NCBI GenBank assembly: GCA_016882585.1
Contig: VGPP01000006.1
Span: 1 to 26,106, forward strand
Source of the DNA: Cyanobacteria bacterium M_surface_7_m2_037
Lineage (GTDB): Bacteria; Cyanobacteriota; Cyanobacteriia; PCC-6307; Cyanobiaceae
Direction: 5' to 3'
Length of the DNA stretch: 26,106 nucleotides
This document shows, one piece after another, positions 13,542 through 21,480 of this stretch; within the stretch, counting starts at the first letter, position 1, and the number at the start of each line of letters is the position of its first letter. The notes below the pieces were generated by a model. It saw nothing but the letters and a program-made list of their open reading frames with translations. It was not told where the DNA came from and did not search any database. The position numbers and the translations under genes were made by a program.

Positions 13542-15114
13542 AGGGCAGCGCGAACGAGCGGCCCTGAACGCCCAGCAGAATCCCGATCTGATCGTTGTGG
13601 GCAGCGGCCTGGGGGGCCTCTGCTGCGGCGCCCTGGCTGCGCGCCATGGCCTCGAGGTGCTGGTGCTCGAGGCCCACGATCGCCCCGGTGGCGCGGCCCA
13701 CGGCTTTGAGCGCCGCGGCTTTCAGTTCGAATCCGGCCCCTCGCTCTGGAGCGGCCTGGGGCGCTGGCCCTCCGCCAATCCCCTCGCCCAGGTGCTGAGG
13801 GCGGTGGGGGAAACGGTGCCGGTGGTGCGCTACGAGGAGTGGGGGCTGCTGCTGCCGGAGGGGCAGCTGCGCATCGGTGTGGGGGCCGAGCCGTTTTTGG
13901 AGGCGGTGCGCCAGCTGAGGGGGCCGGCGGCTGCGCAGGAATGGCAAGCCTTCATGGCCTGGCTGGAGCCCTACTGCCGCGCCGCTGGATCGCTGCCGCT
14001 GCTGGCGATGCGGCCTGGCCTGGGTATGGCCGGAGTGTTGGGTGCGCGCGGCTCAGCCACGCTGCTGCGCCAGGCGCCGCGGCTGGCCGCTCTGGGCGGG
14101 GCCTTCGGGCCGATGGCGCGGCGGCATCTGCGCGATCCCTTCCTGCTCCATTGGGTGGAGATGCTCTGTTTCCTGATCTCCGGCCTGCCGATGGATCAGA
14201 CCAGCGCCGCCGCCATGGCCACCCTGTTTGGCGAGTGGTTTGAGCCGAACGCCAGCCTCGACTACCCCATCGGCGGCAGCGCCGCGGTGGCCGAAGCGCT
14301 GGTGCGCGGTTTGCGGCGCCATGGCGGCGAGCTGCGCTGCAAGGCCCCTGTGGGCCAGATCCGCTTGGATGGCAACCGCGCCATCGGCGTGGAGCTGGAG
14401 AACGGCGAGCAACTCGATGCACGGCTCGGTGTGGTGAGCAATGCCAGCCCCTGGGACACGCTGGCCCTGCTGCCCGAGGAGGGCGTGCCGCGGCGCTGGC
14501 GCCGGCAGACCGCCGCGACGCCGGCCTGCGCCAGCTTTCTGCACTGGCATGTGGGGTTGCGCGGTGGCGAGGCGGTTGACGAGCTACCGATTCACCACGT
14601 GTGGGTGGGCGACTGGGAGCGCGGCATCGGTGCGGAGCGCAACATGCTCGTGTTCTCGATGCCCTCACGGCTTGATCCGCAGCTGGCGCCCGAGGGCCAT
14701 CAGCTGCTGCATGCCTACAGCCCGGCTAACGAACCCTGGGAGCTCTGGCGCGATCTCGAGCCCGGCAGCGCGGCCTATGAGGCCTTGAAGGCGGAGCGCT
14801 GCGGCATCTTCCGCGAGGTGTTCAGCCAGCTGGTGCCGGATCTGGCGGATCGCATCGTGCTCGAACTGCAGGGCACGCCGCTCACCCATCGCCGTTATCT
14901 GCGCGTGCACCAGGGGAGCTATGGCCCGGCCATCGGCGCGGATCAGTCGCCATTCCCTGGTGGCAGCACGCCGATCGAGGGGCTTCAGCTCTGCGGTGCC
15001 GGCGTGTTCCCGGGCATTGGCGTGCCACCGGTGGCTGTGAGCGGTGCGATGGCGGCCCACAGCTTTGTGCCGGCGGCCCAACAGAAGGCGTTGATTCGCG
15101 AGCTGGGGCTTTAA
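13498..15114 (+). CDS. CrtISO/phytoene-desaturase-like FAD oxidoreductase
   Basis: About 538 residues. A Rossmann FAD motif DLIVVGSGLGGLCCGALAAR lies near the start. The typical carotenoid isomerase/desaturase features follow: DRPGGAAHGFERRGFQFESGPS, a YPIGGSAAVAEALV segment and a C-terminal FAD-binding stretch GAGVFPGIGVPPVAVSGAMAA. Substrate may be a carotenoid or another polyene. The start is uncertain: there is no ATG between the methyltransferase stop and the Rossmann motif, so the GTG at 13498, inside the end of the previous gene, is the best candidate. The 3' end overlaps the convergent flavoprotein by 4 bases. Confidence 0.82.
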   Translation: MTTNGSGSGAGLHTEGQRERAALNAQQNPDLIVVGSGLGGLCCGALAARHGLEVLVLEAHDRPGGAAHGFERRGFQFESGPSLWSGLGRWPSANPLAQVLRAVGETVPVVRYEEWGLLLPEGQLRIGVGAEPFLEAVRQLRGPAAAQEWQAFMAWLEPYCRAAGSLPLLAMRPGLGMAGVLGARGSATLLRQAPRLAALGGAFGPMARRHLRDPFLLHWVEMLCFLISGLPMDQTSAAAMATLFGEWFEPNASLDYPIGGSAAVAEALVRGLRRHGGELRCKAPVGQIRLDGNRAIGVELENGEQLDARLGVVSNASPWDTLALLPEEGVPRRWRRQTAATPACASFLHWHVGLRGGEAVDELPIHHVWVGDWERGIGAERNMLVFSMPSRLDPQLAPEGHQLLHAYSPANEPWELWRDLEPGSAAYEALKAERCGIFREVFSQLVPDLADRIVLELQGTPLTHRRYLRVHQGSYGPAIGADQSPFPGGSTPIEGLQLCGAGVFPGIGVPPVAVSGAMAAHSFVPAAQQKALIRELGL

Positions 15115-16298
15115 GCGCCGCTGCGCAACAGGGGCAGCAGTCGCTCGGCCAGCGCTTCAGCGCTGCGCAGGGCCCCTTCCACCCGGCCAAAGCCGAGGCC
15201 AGCGATCGCATCGCCGCAGAAGCCAATGCGGCTGTCTGGGCAGAGGCTGAGTTCAGGGGGCAGGCCTGGCGGCTGGGGGAAGGCGGCACCCCAGCGCATC
15301 AGTTGGCGATCGGCGCCGGCGGTGCTCAGGCCCAGGGCAAGTTGAAGGTTGCGATCCAGCGCTTTGATCACCTGGGCCTCGGCCTCGGGGGCTGGTGCGG
15401 CCCCCAGCACCTGGGCGGCTGAGGAGCGCGAGCCATACACCTGCAGATGCCGCTCAGCGAAGGCGGCGCTGGATTCCACCACCACGCCCCAGCGCCCGCT
15501 GGCCATCGGCTGCAGCGACACCCGCCGGATGCCCCAGCGCTCCTGCGCGGCGGCTGTGAACTGCAGCAACCGCCAGAGTTGCTGCCGCCAGGCCGCGGCT
15601 GCGGGCTCGCCGAGGTTGAGCAGCAGGTTGCTGCTGGCTGTGGATTCGATCTGGCTGAGGGCGGTCGCCGCGGTACACAGCTGTTGTTCTCCGAGCTGGG
15701 TAGCGGCCTGCTGCAGCGGAACCTCCGGCCAGCCGAACACCGTCTGGCAGCGGGGGTGGGCCAGCAGGGTGCCACTGAGCACCAGCCAGGAGCACTCCAG
15801 CAGCGGTTGCCCCTCGCTCCCGTAGAGCTGCCAGCATCGGCCATCGGAGCGTGGTTCCAGCGCCCGCACCAACGTGCCACTTTGCAGAGTTGTTGGCCCG
15901 TGCTGTTGCGCGAGGGCCAGCAGGCCGCGGCAGAGGCCATCCATCTGAGGCGAGCCTTGCCAGAGCGCGCCGCTGCTGAGCGGGTCTGGTTGGGCCGTGC
16001 CCAAACGCCCCTCACCATCCAGGCTGGCGAGTGCACCGTTGAAGGGTGCGATCCAGCCGCCCTGGCGCAGCGGTTCCAGCAGCCTTGGCTCTGGAGACGT
16101 GCTGATGTTGAACAGCGGAGCGCCGTGGTTGAGGGCGAAGTTCGGATCGCGGCGGGATCGCCGCGTGGCGGTGCGCCCTCCTGGGCCCCGCCCGATCTCC
16201 AGCAGCGTGATCGATCCACTCCAGCCCCTGAGCCGTAGGGCAGCCGCCAGGGCGCAGCCGGCGGTGCCGGCGCCGATCACGGCCAGATCAGTTGCCAA
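15111..16298 (-). CDS. Renalase-like NAD(P)/FAD-dependent oxidoreductase
   Basis: A 395-residue flavoprotein. The N-terminal motif ATDLAVIGAGTAGCALAAAL binds FAD, followed by GRGPGGRTATRR and NHGAPLFN. The C-terminal FAD contact is IGFCGDAIAGLGFGRVEGAL. This is the pattern of the amine-oxidase/renalase-type family common in cyanobacteria; its substrate is unknown. It converges on the CrtISO-like gene, and its start overlaps the end of the small secreted protein gene by 11 bases, suggesting a two-gene transcript. Confidence 0.83.
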   Translation of the reverse strand: MATDLAVIGAGTAGCALAAALRLRGWSGSITLLEIGRGPGGRTATRRSRRDPNFALNHGAPLFNISTSPEPRLLEPLRQGGWIAPFNGALASLDGEGRLGTAQPDPLSSGALWQGSPQMDGLCRGLLALAQQHGPTTLQSGTLVRALEPRSDGRCWQLYGSEGQPLLECSWLVLSGTLLAHPRCQTVFGWPEVPLQQAATQLGEQQLCTAATALSQIESTASSNLLLNLGEPAAAAWRQQLWRLLQFTAAAQERWGIRRVSLQPMASGRWGVVVESSAAFAERHLQVYGSRSSAAQVLGAAPAPEAEAQVIKALDRNLQLALGLSTAGADRQLMRWGAAFPQPPGLPPELSLCPDSRIGFCGDAIAGLGFGRVEGALRSAEALAERLLPLLRSGA

Positions 16299-16707
16299 GT
16301 TTCTCCAGGAGCACGTTGGTGAGCTTGATCTCGCAATTGGTCACGAAGATCCCGAAGCCGGTTCCTTGAAGGGCCAGGGAATTCATGAACACGCAGGCCT
16401 GTGAGCGGGCTGCACGGAACTGTTCGAACTGCACAGCTGGATCGACGCTGCTGTTGAACATGCCGGTGAGTGTGTCTTTCCAGAGGGGCAGGAAGTCCTC
16501 GCTCGGCACCGCTGCAGCCTCGCTGGCGATGGCCTGCATGGCTTGTTTCAACGCCTTGTCTTTGGCCTCCAGGGCTGTTCGCACGCAGCTCGCTATCTCC
16601 ACAGTGGTTCCGGCTTGGCTGCAATCGCCTGGCTCGGCCAGGGATGGCTGGATCAGGGCCATAGGTAGCGCGGAGGCGGCAGCCAGGACGGCCCTAGGGC
16701 GTGGCAT
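16288..16707 (-). CDS. Secreted LprI/DUF1311-like protein
   Basis: A 139-residue exported protein. A signal peptide is visible (MPRPRAVLAAASALPMALIQPSLA, in two parts), with probable cleavage after SLA at residue 24. The mature part begins with two cysteines spaced as in LprI-type domains (GDCSQAGTTVEIASC), followed by a charged helix (ALEAKDKALKQAMQ) and two more cysteines near the end (QACVFM, TNCEI). LprI of mycobacteria inhibits lysozyme, but most DUF1311 members have no known role. The match is by pattern and moderate. Confidence 0.6.
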   Translation of the reverse strand: MPRPRAVLAAASALPMALIQPSLAEPGDCSQAGTTVEIASCVRTALEAKDKALKQAMQAIASEAAAVPSEDFLPLWKDTLTGMFNSSVDPAVQFEQFRAARSQACVFMNSLALQGTGFGIFVTNCEIKLTNVLLEKLGN

Positions 16708-16790
16708 ACAGGTGCTGCGGCTACCTGCAGTGTGGGCGCTCAGAGCTGGATCGGCACCGTTAGCGTCGCCACCGATTTGCAGGTGAATGG

Positions 16791-17441
16791 GTGGCGGTTC
16801 AGGTGCTTAGCGAGGCGCAGCGCCGCAAGTGGGATAGCAGCGACGACCAGCTCTTCTACGCCGAGCCGCGCTTCGTGCAGCATCTCGATGAGGCCTTCCG
16901 TGCCCGTCTCACCGAGCTGTATCGCGAGCGCATCCCGGCGCGGGCGGTGGTGCTGGATTTGATGTCGAGCTGGGTGTCGCACCTGCCGGACGACGTGATC
17001 TACGAGCGGGTGATCGGCCATGGGCTCAATGAGAAGGAGCTCGCGGCCAACAAGCGGTTTGATAGCCATTGGCTGCAGAACCTCAACCTCAACCAGGAGA
17101 TCCCGCTCAAAAGCGAGAGCGTGGATGCGGTGCTGATCGTGGCGGGCTGGCAATACCTCCAATACCCGGAAGCGATCGCATCGGAGCTGCTCCGGATCAC
17201 TCGGCCCGGCGGTCAGCTGATCGTGGCGTTTTCGAATCGGATGTTTTTCACCAAGGCACCGCAGATCTGGGCCGATGGCAGCGATCGCGATCACCTCACC
17301 TATGTGGCGGAGGTGTTGATGGCCCAGGGCTGGGCCAAGCCCGAGATCGTGGCGGAGGAAACCCGCGCCGTGGGCTGGAAGGGGCTGGTGGGGGGCAAGG
17401 GTGATCCATTCTTCGCCGTCATAGCCACCAAAGCGTCATGA
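16791..17441 (+). CDS. SAM-dependent methyltransferase-like protein
   Basis: A 216-residue class I methyltransferase-fold protein found in cyanobacteria. An N-terminal segment (RKWDSSDDQLFYAEPRFVQHLD) precedes the Rossmann core. The core has AVVLDLMSSWVSHLP, where the usual GxGxG loop is degenerate, and SVDAVLIVAGWQYLQYPEAIASELLRITRPGGQLIVAFSNR as motifs IV-V. The start is the GTG at 16791 with AGGTG six bases upstream. Loss of the glycine-rich loop makes catalysis uncertain. It opens a run of overlapping plus-strand genes; its stop overlaps the next ATG by 4 bases. Confidence 0.75.
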   Translation: MAVQVLSEAQRRKWDSSDDQLFYAEPRFVQHLDEAFRARLTELYRERIPARAVVLDLMSSWVSHLPDDVIYERVIGHGLNEKELAANKRFDSHWLQNLNLNQEIPLKSESVDAVLIVAGWQYLQYPEAIASELLRITRPGGQLIVAFSNRMFFTKAPQIWADGSDRDHLTYVAEVLMAQGWAKPEIVAEETRAVGWKGLVGGKGDPFFAVIATKAS

Positions 17442-17929
17442 GTGCTCCGGCCATCGCCACGCCCAGCGCTGAGCAGCTGCTGGCCCTGGAGCGCCAGGCG
17501 GGCGAGCAGGGCACAGGGTTGGATGCGCAGGCTCTTCAGGGCTGTTGGCAGCTGGAGCTGGTGTGGCCCAAAGGCGGCCGCAGACCGTCTGCCTTCAGTG
17601 GCTGGCTGCTGCGGGGGCTGTCGGCTCGGCTGGAGATCAGCACCGATGCCGAGGGGTTGGCGCTGAGCAACGCCGTGAATCTGGGCCCGTTTGAACTGCG
17701 CTTCCGCGGTGTTGGCCAGTTGCTGGGCCGCAGGCCGCTGCTGCAGTTCAGCTTCCAGCAGTTGCAGGTGAGCCTGGGCGGCCGGCTGTTCATCCAGCGG
17801 GAGCTTCCGGCACCCGCTCCAAAACGCATGCCGTTCTTTGCGCTGATCGCCCGTGATCCAAGTGGCTGGCTGGCGGCCCGTGGCCGCGGTGGTGGCCTTG
17901 CTGTGTGGACGCTGGCTGAGCCGGGGTGA
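17438..17929 (+). CDS. PAP/fibrillin-like protein
   Basis: A 163-residue protein resembling the plastid lipid-associated (fibrillin) family. It has LQGCWQLELVW near the N-terminus, alternating beta strands through the middle (NAVNLGPFELRFRGVGQLL and the following LQFSFQQLQVSLGG), and a terminal strand LAVWTL. Fibrillins bind lipids or carotenoids at thylakoids and in plastoglobules. No catalytic motif is seen. ATGA-type overlaps join it to the methyltransferase before and the LigT-like gene after. Family call is moderate. Confidence 0.6.
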   Translation: MSAPAIATPSAEQLLALERQAGEQGTGLDAQALQGCWQLELVWPKGGRRPSAFSGWLLRGLSARLEISTDAEGLALSNAVNLGPFELRFRGVGQLLGRRPLLQFSFQQLQVSLGGRLFIQRELPAPAPKRMPFFALIARDPSGWLAARGRGGGLAVWTLAEPG

Positions 17930-18498
17930 GCAGGCCCAACTGGTTCATCGCACTGCCGCTGCCGCTGCAGGCGGAATGGCACCAGGCTTCGTGTTCGGCA
18001 CCGCCTGAGCTACGGCGCTTTCATCCCGCCGAGTTGCATCTCACCGTGGCCTTTTTGGGGCCCTGCGGGGCCGCCCGAGCCGAGGCCGCCTGGTTGGCTC
18101 TGGCTCCACTCGCCAGCGCCGCTCCCAGCGTGAGTGCCGGCTCCTGGCGTGCCTTGGGGCCGGCGCAGCAAGCTTCCGCCTATGGCCTGCTGCTCGATCA
18201 GGGGCGGGTGGAACTGGAGCGGCTATTGGCCCATTGGGGGGCGATTGCTCTCGAGGCTGCAGGTTGCGCGGCCTCACGCCGGCCGCCGCTGCCCCATGTC
18301 ACGCTCCTGCGGCCCAAACGCCGGGAGTCGGCGCCATGGATGCAGCCCATGCAGGCCTGGATGGCAACAGCGCCCCTTCCCTCCCAACCGCTACGGCTGG
18401 AGCATCTGGCGCTGTACACGTGGTCGCGCGATCGGAGCGAGCGACTGTTTCACATCGTCCATCAACGGCCCTTGGATTCGCCAACATGGGCGCCATAG
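17926..18498 (+). CDS. thpR: RNA 2',3'-cyclic phosphodiesterase, LigT/ThpR family
   Basis: A 190-residue two-histidine phosphoesterase. Both catalytic HxT motifs are intact: His38-Leu-Thr40 (ELHLTVAFLG) and His124-Val-Thr126 (PHVTLLRP), preceded by the usual N-terminal strand NWFIALPLP. The family opens 2',3'-cyclic phosphates on RNA ends; the cellular role in cyanobacteria is unknown. A GTG start at 17926 overlaps the fibrillin-like stop by 4 bases. The gene symbol is by family only. Confidence 0.85.
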   Translation: MSRPNWFIALPLPLQAEWHQASCSAPPELRRFHPAELHLTVAFLGPCGAARAEAAWLALAPLASAAPSVSAGSWRALGPAQQASAYGLLLDQGRVELERLLAHWGAIALEAAGCAASRRPPLPHVTLLRPKRRESAPWMQPMQAWMATAPLPSQPLRLEHLALYTWSRDRSERLFHIVHQRPLDSPTWAP

Positions 18499-18513
18499 CT
18501 CGCCTCTGTAGCC

Positions 18514-18789
18514 ATGGCCTGTCCGCGCTGCGGCAGCTGGTCCGTCCGGGCCGACCGCAGCCTGGGCGGACGGATGGTGTGCGGCCGCTGCGGCACGCCT
18601 TTGCAGGGGGTGAAGCGTGGGGGAACGGGAAAGCGATGGCTGCCTGCCTTGCCAAGCCGTGGCCGTTGGCGTTGGTGGCTGCTGGCTTTGGTGGTGAGCG
18701 CCGCAGCCCTGGCGGCGGTTGATTCAGGATCACGGCAGCCCCTGATCCCCCATGGTTCCGGCGATCGCCCTCACGATCGGTGGCAGTGA
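18514..18789 (+). CDS. Small zinc-ribbon membrane protein
   Basis: A 91-residue protein with an N-terminal CPRCGSW and a CGRCG 16 residues later (a four-cysteine zinc ribbon), a basic linker and one transmembrane helix (WRWWLLALVVSAAALAAV, about 52-69). The short C-terminal tail reads over the first 38 bases of thiD in another frame. The 15-base gap to the LigT-like gene suggests one transcript. Its role is not recognised; such ribbons often bind a partner protein or RNA. Confidence 0.7.
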   Translation: MACPRCGSWSVRADRSLGGRMVCGRCGTPLQGVKRGGTGKRWLPALPSRGRWRWWLLALVVSAAALAAVDSGSRQPLIPHGSGDRPHDRWQ

Positions 18790-19543
18790 TTCCGGTGGTG
18801 GCGCCGGCATCCAGGCCGATCTGAAAACCTTCCTGGCCCTGCAGGTGCATGGATGCAGTGCCATCACCTGCGTGACGGCCCAAAACACCTGTGGCGTCAG
18901 CCGGGTGGATGCACTGCCCCCCGAGGCGCTCACCGCTCAGATCGAAGCGGTGCTGAGCGACCTGCCTGTGGCGGCCCTGAAAACGGGGATGCTGTTGAAC
19001 AGCGCTCTGATCGAGGCCACGGCTCAGGCCTTGGCGCCACTCACCCTCCCGTGCCTGATCGATCCGGTGATGGTGTCGCGCGCGGGCTCGGTGCTGCTGG
19101 AGCCGGAGGCGATCGAGGCCTACCGCCAGCGGCTGCTGCCCCTGGCGGCGCTGATCACGCCCAACATCCATGAAGCCCGCTTGCTCAGCGGTGAGGCGAT
19201 GGAGGGTGCCGCTGATGTGGAGCGCGCCGCTGAGCGTCTGCTGGAGCTGGGGCCGCAGGCGGTGCTGATCAAGGGCGGCGGTTTAGCGGAACTGCGCGGG
19301 CGCGATTACCTGCTGCAGCGCAGCGGCTCCGGCCAATGGCTCATGCACGCGCCAGTGGACACCCCCCACAGCCATGGCAGTGGCTGCACGCTCGGGGCCG
19401 CGCTCACCGCTGAGCTCGCCAAGGGCCAAGCGCTGTTGGAAGCCGTGCAAATCGCCAAGGATTTTGTGCGCAACGGTTTGGCCAAAGGGCTAGCCATCGG
19501 GGCTGGGCAAGGCCCACTGTGTCACTGGCATTCGCTGCTCTAA
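18752..19543 (+). CDS. thiD: Hydroxymethylpyrimidine/phosphomethylpyrimidine kinase
   Basis: A 263-residue ribokinase-fold enzyme that phosphorylates HMP and HMP-P in thiamine biosynthesis. Clear signatures are ALTIGGSDSGGGAGIQADLK at the start, the VTAQNTCGV segment, DPVMVSRAGSVLL in the middle and the anion-hole/catalytic TPHSHGSGCTLGAALTAELA near the C-terminus, with the conserved Cys and catalytic Asp region absent only in the variant His-Gly-Ser-Gly-Cys form typical of ThiD. The ATG at 18752 lies within the zinc-ribbon gene. Its product supplies thiamine diphosphate, the cofactor of the decarboxylase at 22043-23719. Confidence 0.93.
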   Translation: MVPAIALTIGGSDSGGGAGIQADLKTFLALQVHGCSAITCVTAQNTCGVSRVDALPPEALTAQIEAVLSDLPVAALKTGMLLNSALIEATAQALAPLTLPCLIDPVMVSRAGSVLLEPEAIEAYRQRLLPLAALITPNIHEARLLSGEAMEGAADVERAAERLLELGPQAVLIKGGGLAELRGRDYLLQRSGSGQWLMHAPVDTPHSHGSGCTLGAALTAELAKGQALLEAVQIAKDFVRNGLAKGLAIGAGQGPLCHWHSLL

Positions 19544-19548
19544 CACCC

Positions 19549-19938
19549 ATGGCCGACGCTCCTTATCTGATCGCCCTGGCCCTGCTGGAGCAGAACGGCG
19601 AGCGGGCGATGCCGTTGCAGGGCAAGTCGCTGCGGGAGCCGCTGGCGGCCGATGGGGATCCCGGTGAGGTGGGCCGCCAGCAGGCGCTGGAGCTGCTGGT
19701 GCGGGTGTGGCAGCGCAGCGATCAAGGGGCGCTGAGCCGTGCGGCGGGAGATCACAGCCTGCTGGTGGTGGCAGTGCCGATCGAAGCGCTGCAGGAGGAT
19801 CTGCCGGCCCTCAAGGCTCAGTGGCTCAACAGCGGTGATCGCGGGGCGCTGCTGCAGGGGCTGGTGGCCCTGGGAGCTGGTGTGTGGAGCCTCAACCAGG
19901 AGCCACGCCAGCCACTCGCCTATCAGCGCCTGGCCTGA
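19549..19938 (+). CDS. Hypothetical cyanobacterial protein
   Basis: A 129-residue soluble, leucine-rich protein of mostly helical character (ALELLVRVWQRSDQGALSRA, DLPALKAQWLNSGDRGALL). No family is recognised. The ATG at 19549 follows the thiD stop by 5 bases, so it is probably cotranscribed with thiD, and its composition matches its neighbours. The gene ends 12 bases before the convergent Nif11-domain gene. Confidence 0.6.
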   Translation: MADAPYLIALALLEQNGERAMPLQGKSLREPLAADGDPGEVGRQQALELLVRVWQRSDQGALSRAAGDHSLLVVAVPIEALQEDLPALKAQWLNSGDRGALLQGLVALGAGVWSLNQEPRQPLAYQRLA

Positions 19939-19950
19939 AGACTACAGCGA

Positions 19951-20166
19951 TCAGTTGTATTCGCCCGGGATGTCGTTTTTGCGAACGGTGACCCGGTCGA
20001 ATTTCTTGCCCGACACGCGCAGCAACTCATCGCCGGAGAACTCAAAGCCCAGCTTCAGGCCGATCTGGGCCACATCGTCGGCGGTGGCAGCACCCAGCAC
20101 CTCGCTCTTGAGGGCGGCATCGTCTTGCATGCGGGCCAGGAAGGCTTTCAGCTGATCAAGCGACAT
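19951..20166 (-). CDS. Nif11-domain small protein
   Basis: A 71-residue protein with a complete Nif11 domain (MSLDQLKAFLARMQDDAALK, the ADDVAQIGLKLGFEFSGDEL helix), found in cyanobacterial leader peptides of ribosomally made natural products and in stand-alone proteins. The C-terminal part KKFDRVTVRKNDIPGEYN has no double-glycine cleavage site or Cys/Ser/Thr-rich core, and no modification enzyme is nearby, so it is unlikely to be a lanthipeptide precursor. The ATG at 20166 is chosen over the adjacent GTG. It follows the peroxiredoxin-fold gene after 26 bases. Confidence 0.78.
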   Translation of the reverse strand: MSLDQLKAFLARMQDDAALKSEVLGAATADDVAQIGLKLGFEFSGDELLRVSGKKFDRVTVRKNDIPGEYN

Positions 20167-20192
20167 CACACCGATGCGGGTGGCTCAGTTTC

Positions 20193-20885
20193 TCAGCCCG
20201 CCGTGGTGGTGAGGTAAGGCTCAAGGAAGCTGAGCGGTTGGTTCATCGTGGCGGAGAAGCCCAGAATCCCCTGGTCGCGGTGGCTATAGAGCAAGGTGCC
20301 ATCGCCATTGATCAAGAAGGTGCCGCCACGCTGGGTGATGAAGGCGTCGCTCGGCACGTAGGTGTGCCAGTGGCTCAGCACCTCCGTCATGTTGCGCAGC
20401 CGCACGGTGGCAAGCTCAAACGGCCGTTGAAATCCCTCGCCACCGGCCAGGCGAAACAGGGGGCTGTCGATCCGCTGTGGGGCGCTGCGATCGCCGGTGT
20501 AGCCGCGCAGCACCTCCGCCAAGGTGCCCGGCGATCCGATACCCGCGCACATCAACAGCAGCCCCGGCCAGGGCCCACCTGGCGTTTGTAGGCCGGCGTA
20601 GAGCCCCAGCTCTCGATGGAGTGTGGGCTTGGCATCCACCTGCAGCGCCGAGCGGGGGAAACCGGTGTGGCGGCAGAACCGCTCTGCCCCGGCGGCGTCG
20701 CCAATGGCGATCGCCAGGGTTTTGATGCCTGCTGCGTCCAGCTTGGGTAGCGCTGGTACCAGGGCCTGGGCGTACTCCATCGAGTCGAAGTCGCCGAGCT
20801 GGCTCAGCAGCAACACCAAGCGGCGCCCGCCTTCCATGCCGGCTGTGGCTTGCAGGCGTTGCAGCAGAGGGGCGGGGGCTTGCAT
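20193..20885 (-). CDS. AhpC/TSA-like (peroxiredoxin-fold) protein lacking the peroxidatic cysteine
   Basis: A 230-residue thioredoxin-fold protein of the AhpC/TSA-like type (LVLLLSQLGDFDSMEYAQAL, IKTLAIAIGDAAGAERFCRHTGFP, FLINGDGTLLYSHRDQGILG). At the place where peroxiredoxins carry TxxC there is SQLGDFDSME, without cysteine, so ordinary peroxidase chemistry is unlikely. The only cysteines are FCRHTG and LLMCAGIG. The ATG at 20885 is used; a second Met at residue 17 is possible. It is upstream of the Nif11 gene on one transcript, and a small membrane protein gene diverges 49 bases away. Confidence 0.7.
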   Translation of the reverse strand: MQAPAPLLQRLQATAGMEGGRRLVLLLSQLGDFDSMEYAQALVPALPKLDAAGIKTLAIAIGDAAGAERFCRHTGFPRSALQVDAKPTLHRELGLYAGLQTPGGPWPGLLLMCAGIGSPGTLAEVLRGYTGDRSAPQRIDSPLFRLAGGEGFQRPFELATVRLRNMTEVLSHWHTYVPSDAFITQRGGTFLINGDGTLLYSHRDQGILGFSATMNQPLSFLEPYLTTTAG

Positions 20886-20934
20886 GCCGCGGTGGCCGGT
20901 AGGCGGCTCAAACTAACCAGGTGCGTTGAACCCC

Positions 20935-21075
20935 ATGGATCGCCGTCATTGGCTGCTGCTACTGGCCGCTCTCGCCTGCATCGCCGGGCTGCTGCTTTGG
21001 ATCGGTGAGATCGATCTGGGCATGGAAGACTCGATCACGCCGGCCCCAGCTCCTGCCGCTGCCCCCCAGTCATGA
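20935..21075 (+). CDS. Small single-pass membrane protein
   Basis: A 46-residue ORF. It begins MDRRHW, has one hydrophobic helix (LLLLAALACIAGLLLWIG, residues 7-24), a short acidic stretch (EIDLGMED) and a Pro/Ala-rich end (TPAPAPAAAPQS). The stop overlaps the start of the DUF1499 gene by ATGA, indicating translational coupling, which is the main support for it as a gene. It is oriented with a cytoplasmic basic N-terminus by the positive-inside rule. Function unknown. Confidence 0.65.
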   Translation: MDRRHWLLLLAALACIAGLLLWIGEIDLGMEDSITPAPAPAAAPQS

Positions 21076-21464
21076 CCGCATTGCTGCTCACGCTCACCCT
21101 GGCGCTGTTCCATTGGGAGGGGCCGGTGCCTGCGGATCTGGGTGTTCACAGTGGAGCGCTCTCTCCGTGCCTGAGCCCAGCCCATTGCGCCCGTGTGGAT
21201 TGGTCTGTTGCTGATCCCCAGGCGGCACTGACTGCTCTGGTGCCGGTGATCGAATCCATGCCCCGCACCGAAATCCTGGAGCAGGCTGATGGCTATCTGC
21301 ATGCCACCGCCACGAGTGCGTTCTTCGGGTTTGTGGATGATGTGGAATTGTTTGCTGACCCGGCCCACGCTGTGTTGCAGGCCCGTTCGGTGTCTCGCTT
21401 GGGGGATTCGGATCTGGGCGTGAATGGCCGCCGGTTAGCTGAGTTGAAGCAGCAATTGCCCTGA
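21072..21464 (+). CDS. DUF1499 family protein
   Basis: A 130-residue protein with the DUF1499 pattern: an N-terminal hydrophobic segment (TALLLTLTLALFHWEG), then SPCLSPAHCARVDW, repeated alpha/beta units and the conserved HATATSAFFGFVDDVELFAD and QARSVSRLGDSDLGVNGRRL. DUF1499 proteins occur in photosynthetic organisms and proteobacteria and are often exported. No biochemical function is established. The ATG at 21072 is coupled to the upstream 46-residue membrane protein, so the two may work together at the membrane. Confidence 0.8.
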   Translation: MTALLLTLTLALFHWEGPVPADLGVHSGALSPCLSPAHCARVDWSVADPQAALTALVPVIESMPRTEILEQADGYLHATATSAFFGFVDDVELFADPAHAVLQARSVSRLGDSDLGVNGRRLAELKQQLP

Positions 21465-21480
21465 GCCCTGCGCTTCAGGG
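21459..21480. terminator. Short shared hairpin between convergent genes
   Basis: CCCTGA (21459-21464) and TCAGGG (21475-21480) form a 6-bp stem with a 10-base loop. Both arms contain a stop codon: that of the DUF1499 gene on the plus strand and that of the PPOX flavoprotein on the minus strand. No T-run follows, so any termination would be weak. Confidence 0.35.

Noticed and set aside
13952..14668. 238-codon minus-strand ORF
   Set aside because: Arg/Ala/Pro-rich shadow of the CrtISO-like gene.
15447..16238. 263-codon plus-strand ORF
   Set aside because: Antisense to the renalase-like flavoprotein, with no recognisable motif.
19951..20166. Nif11 protein as a lanthipeptide/RiPP precursor
   Set aside because: No double-glycine site, no Cys/Ser/Thr core and no modifying enzyme or peptidase transporter nearby.
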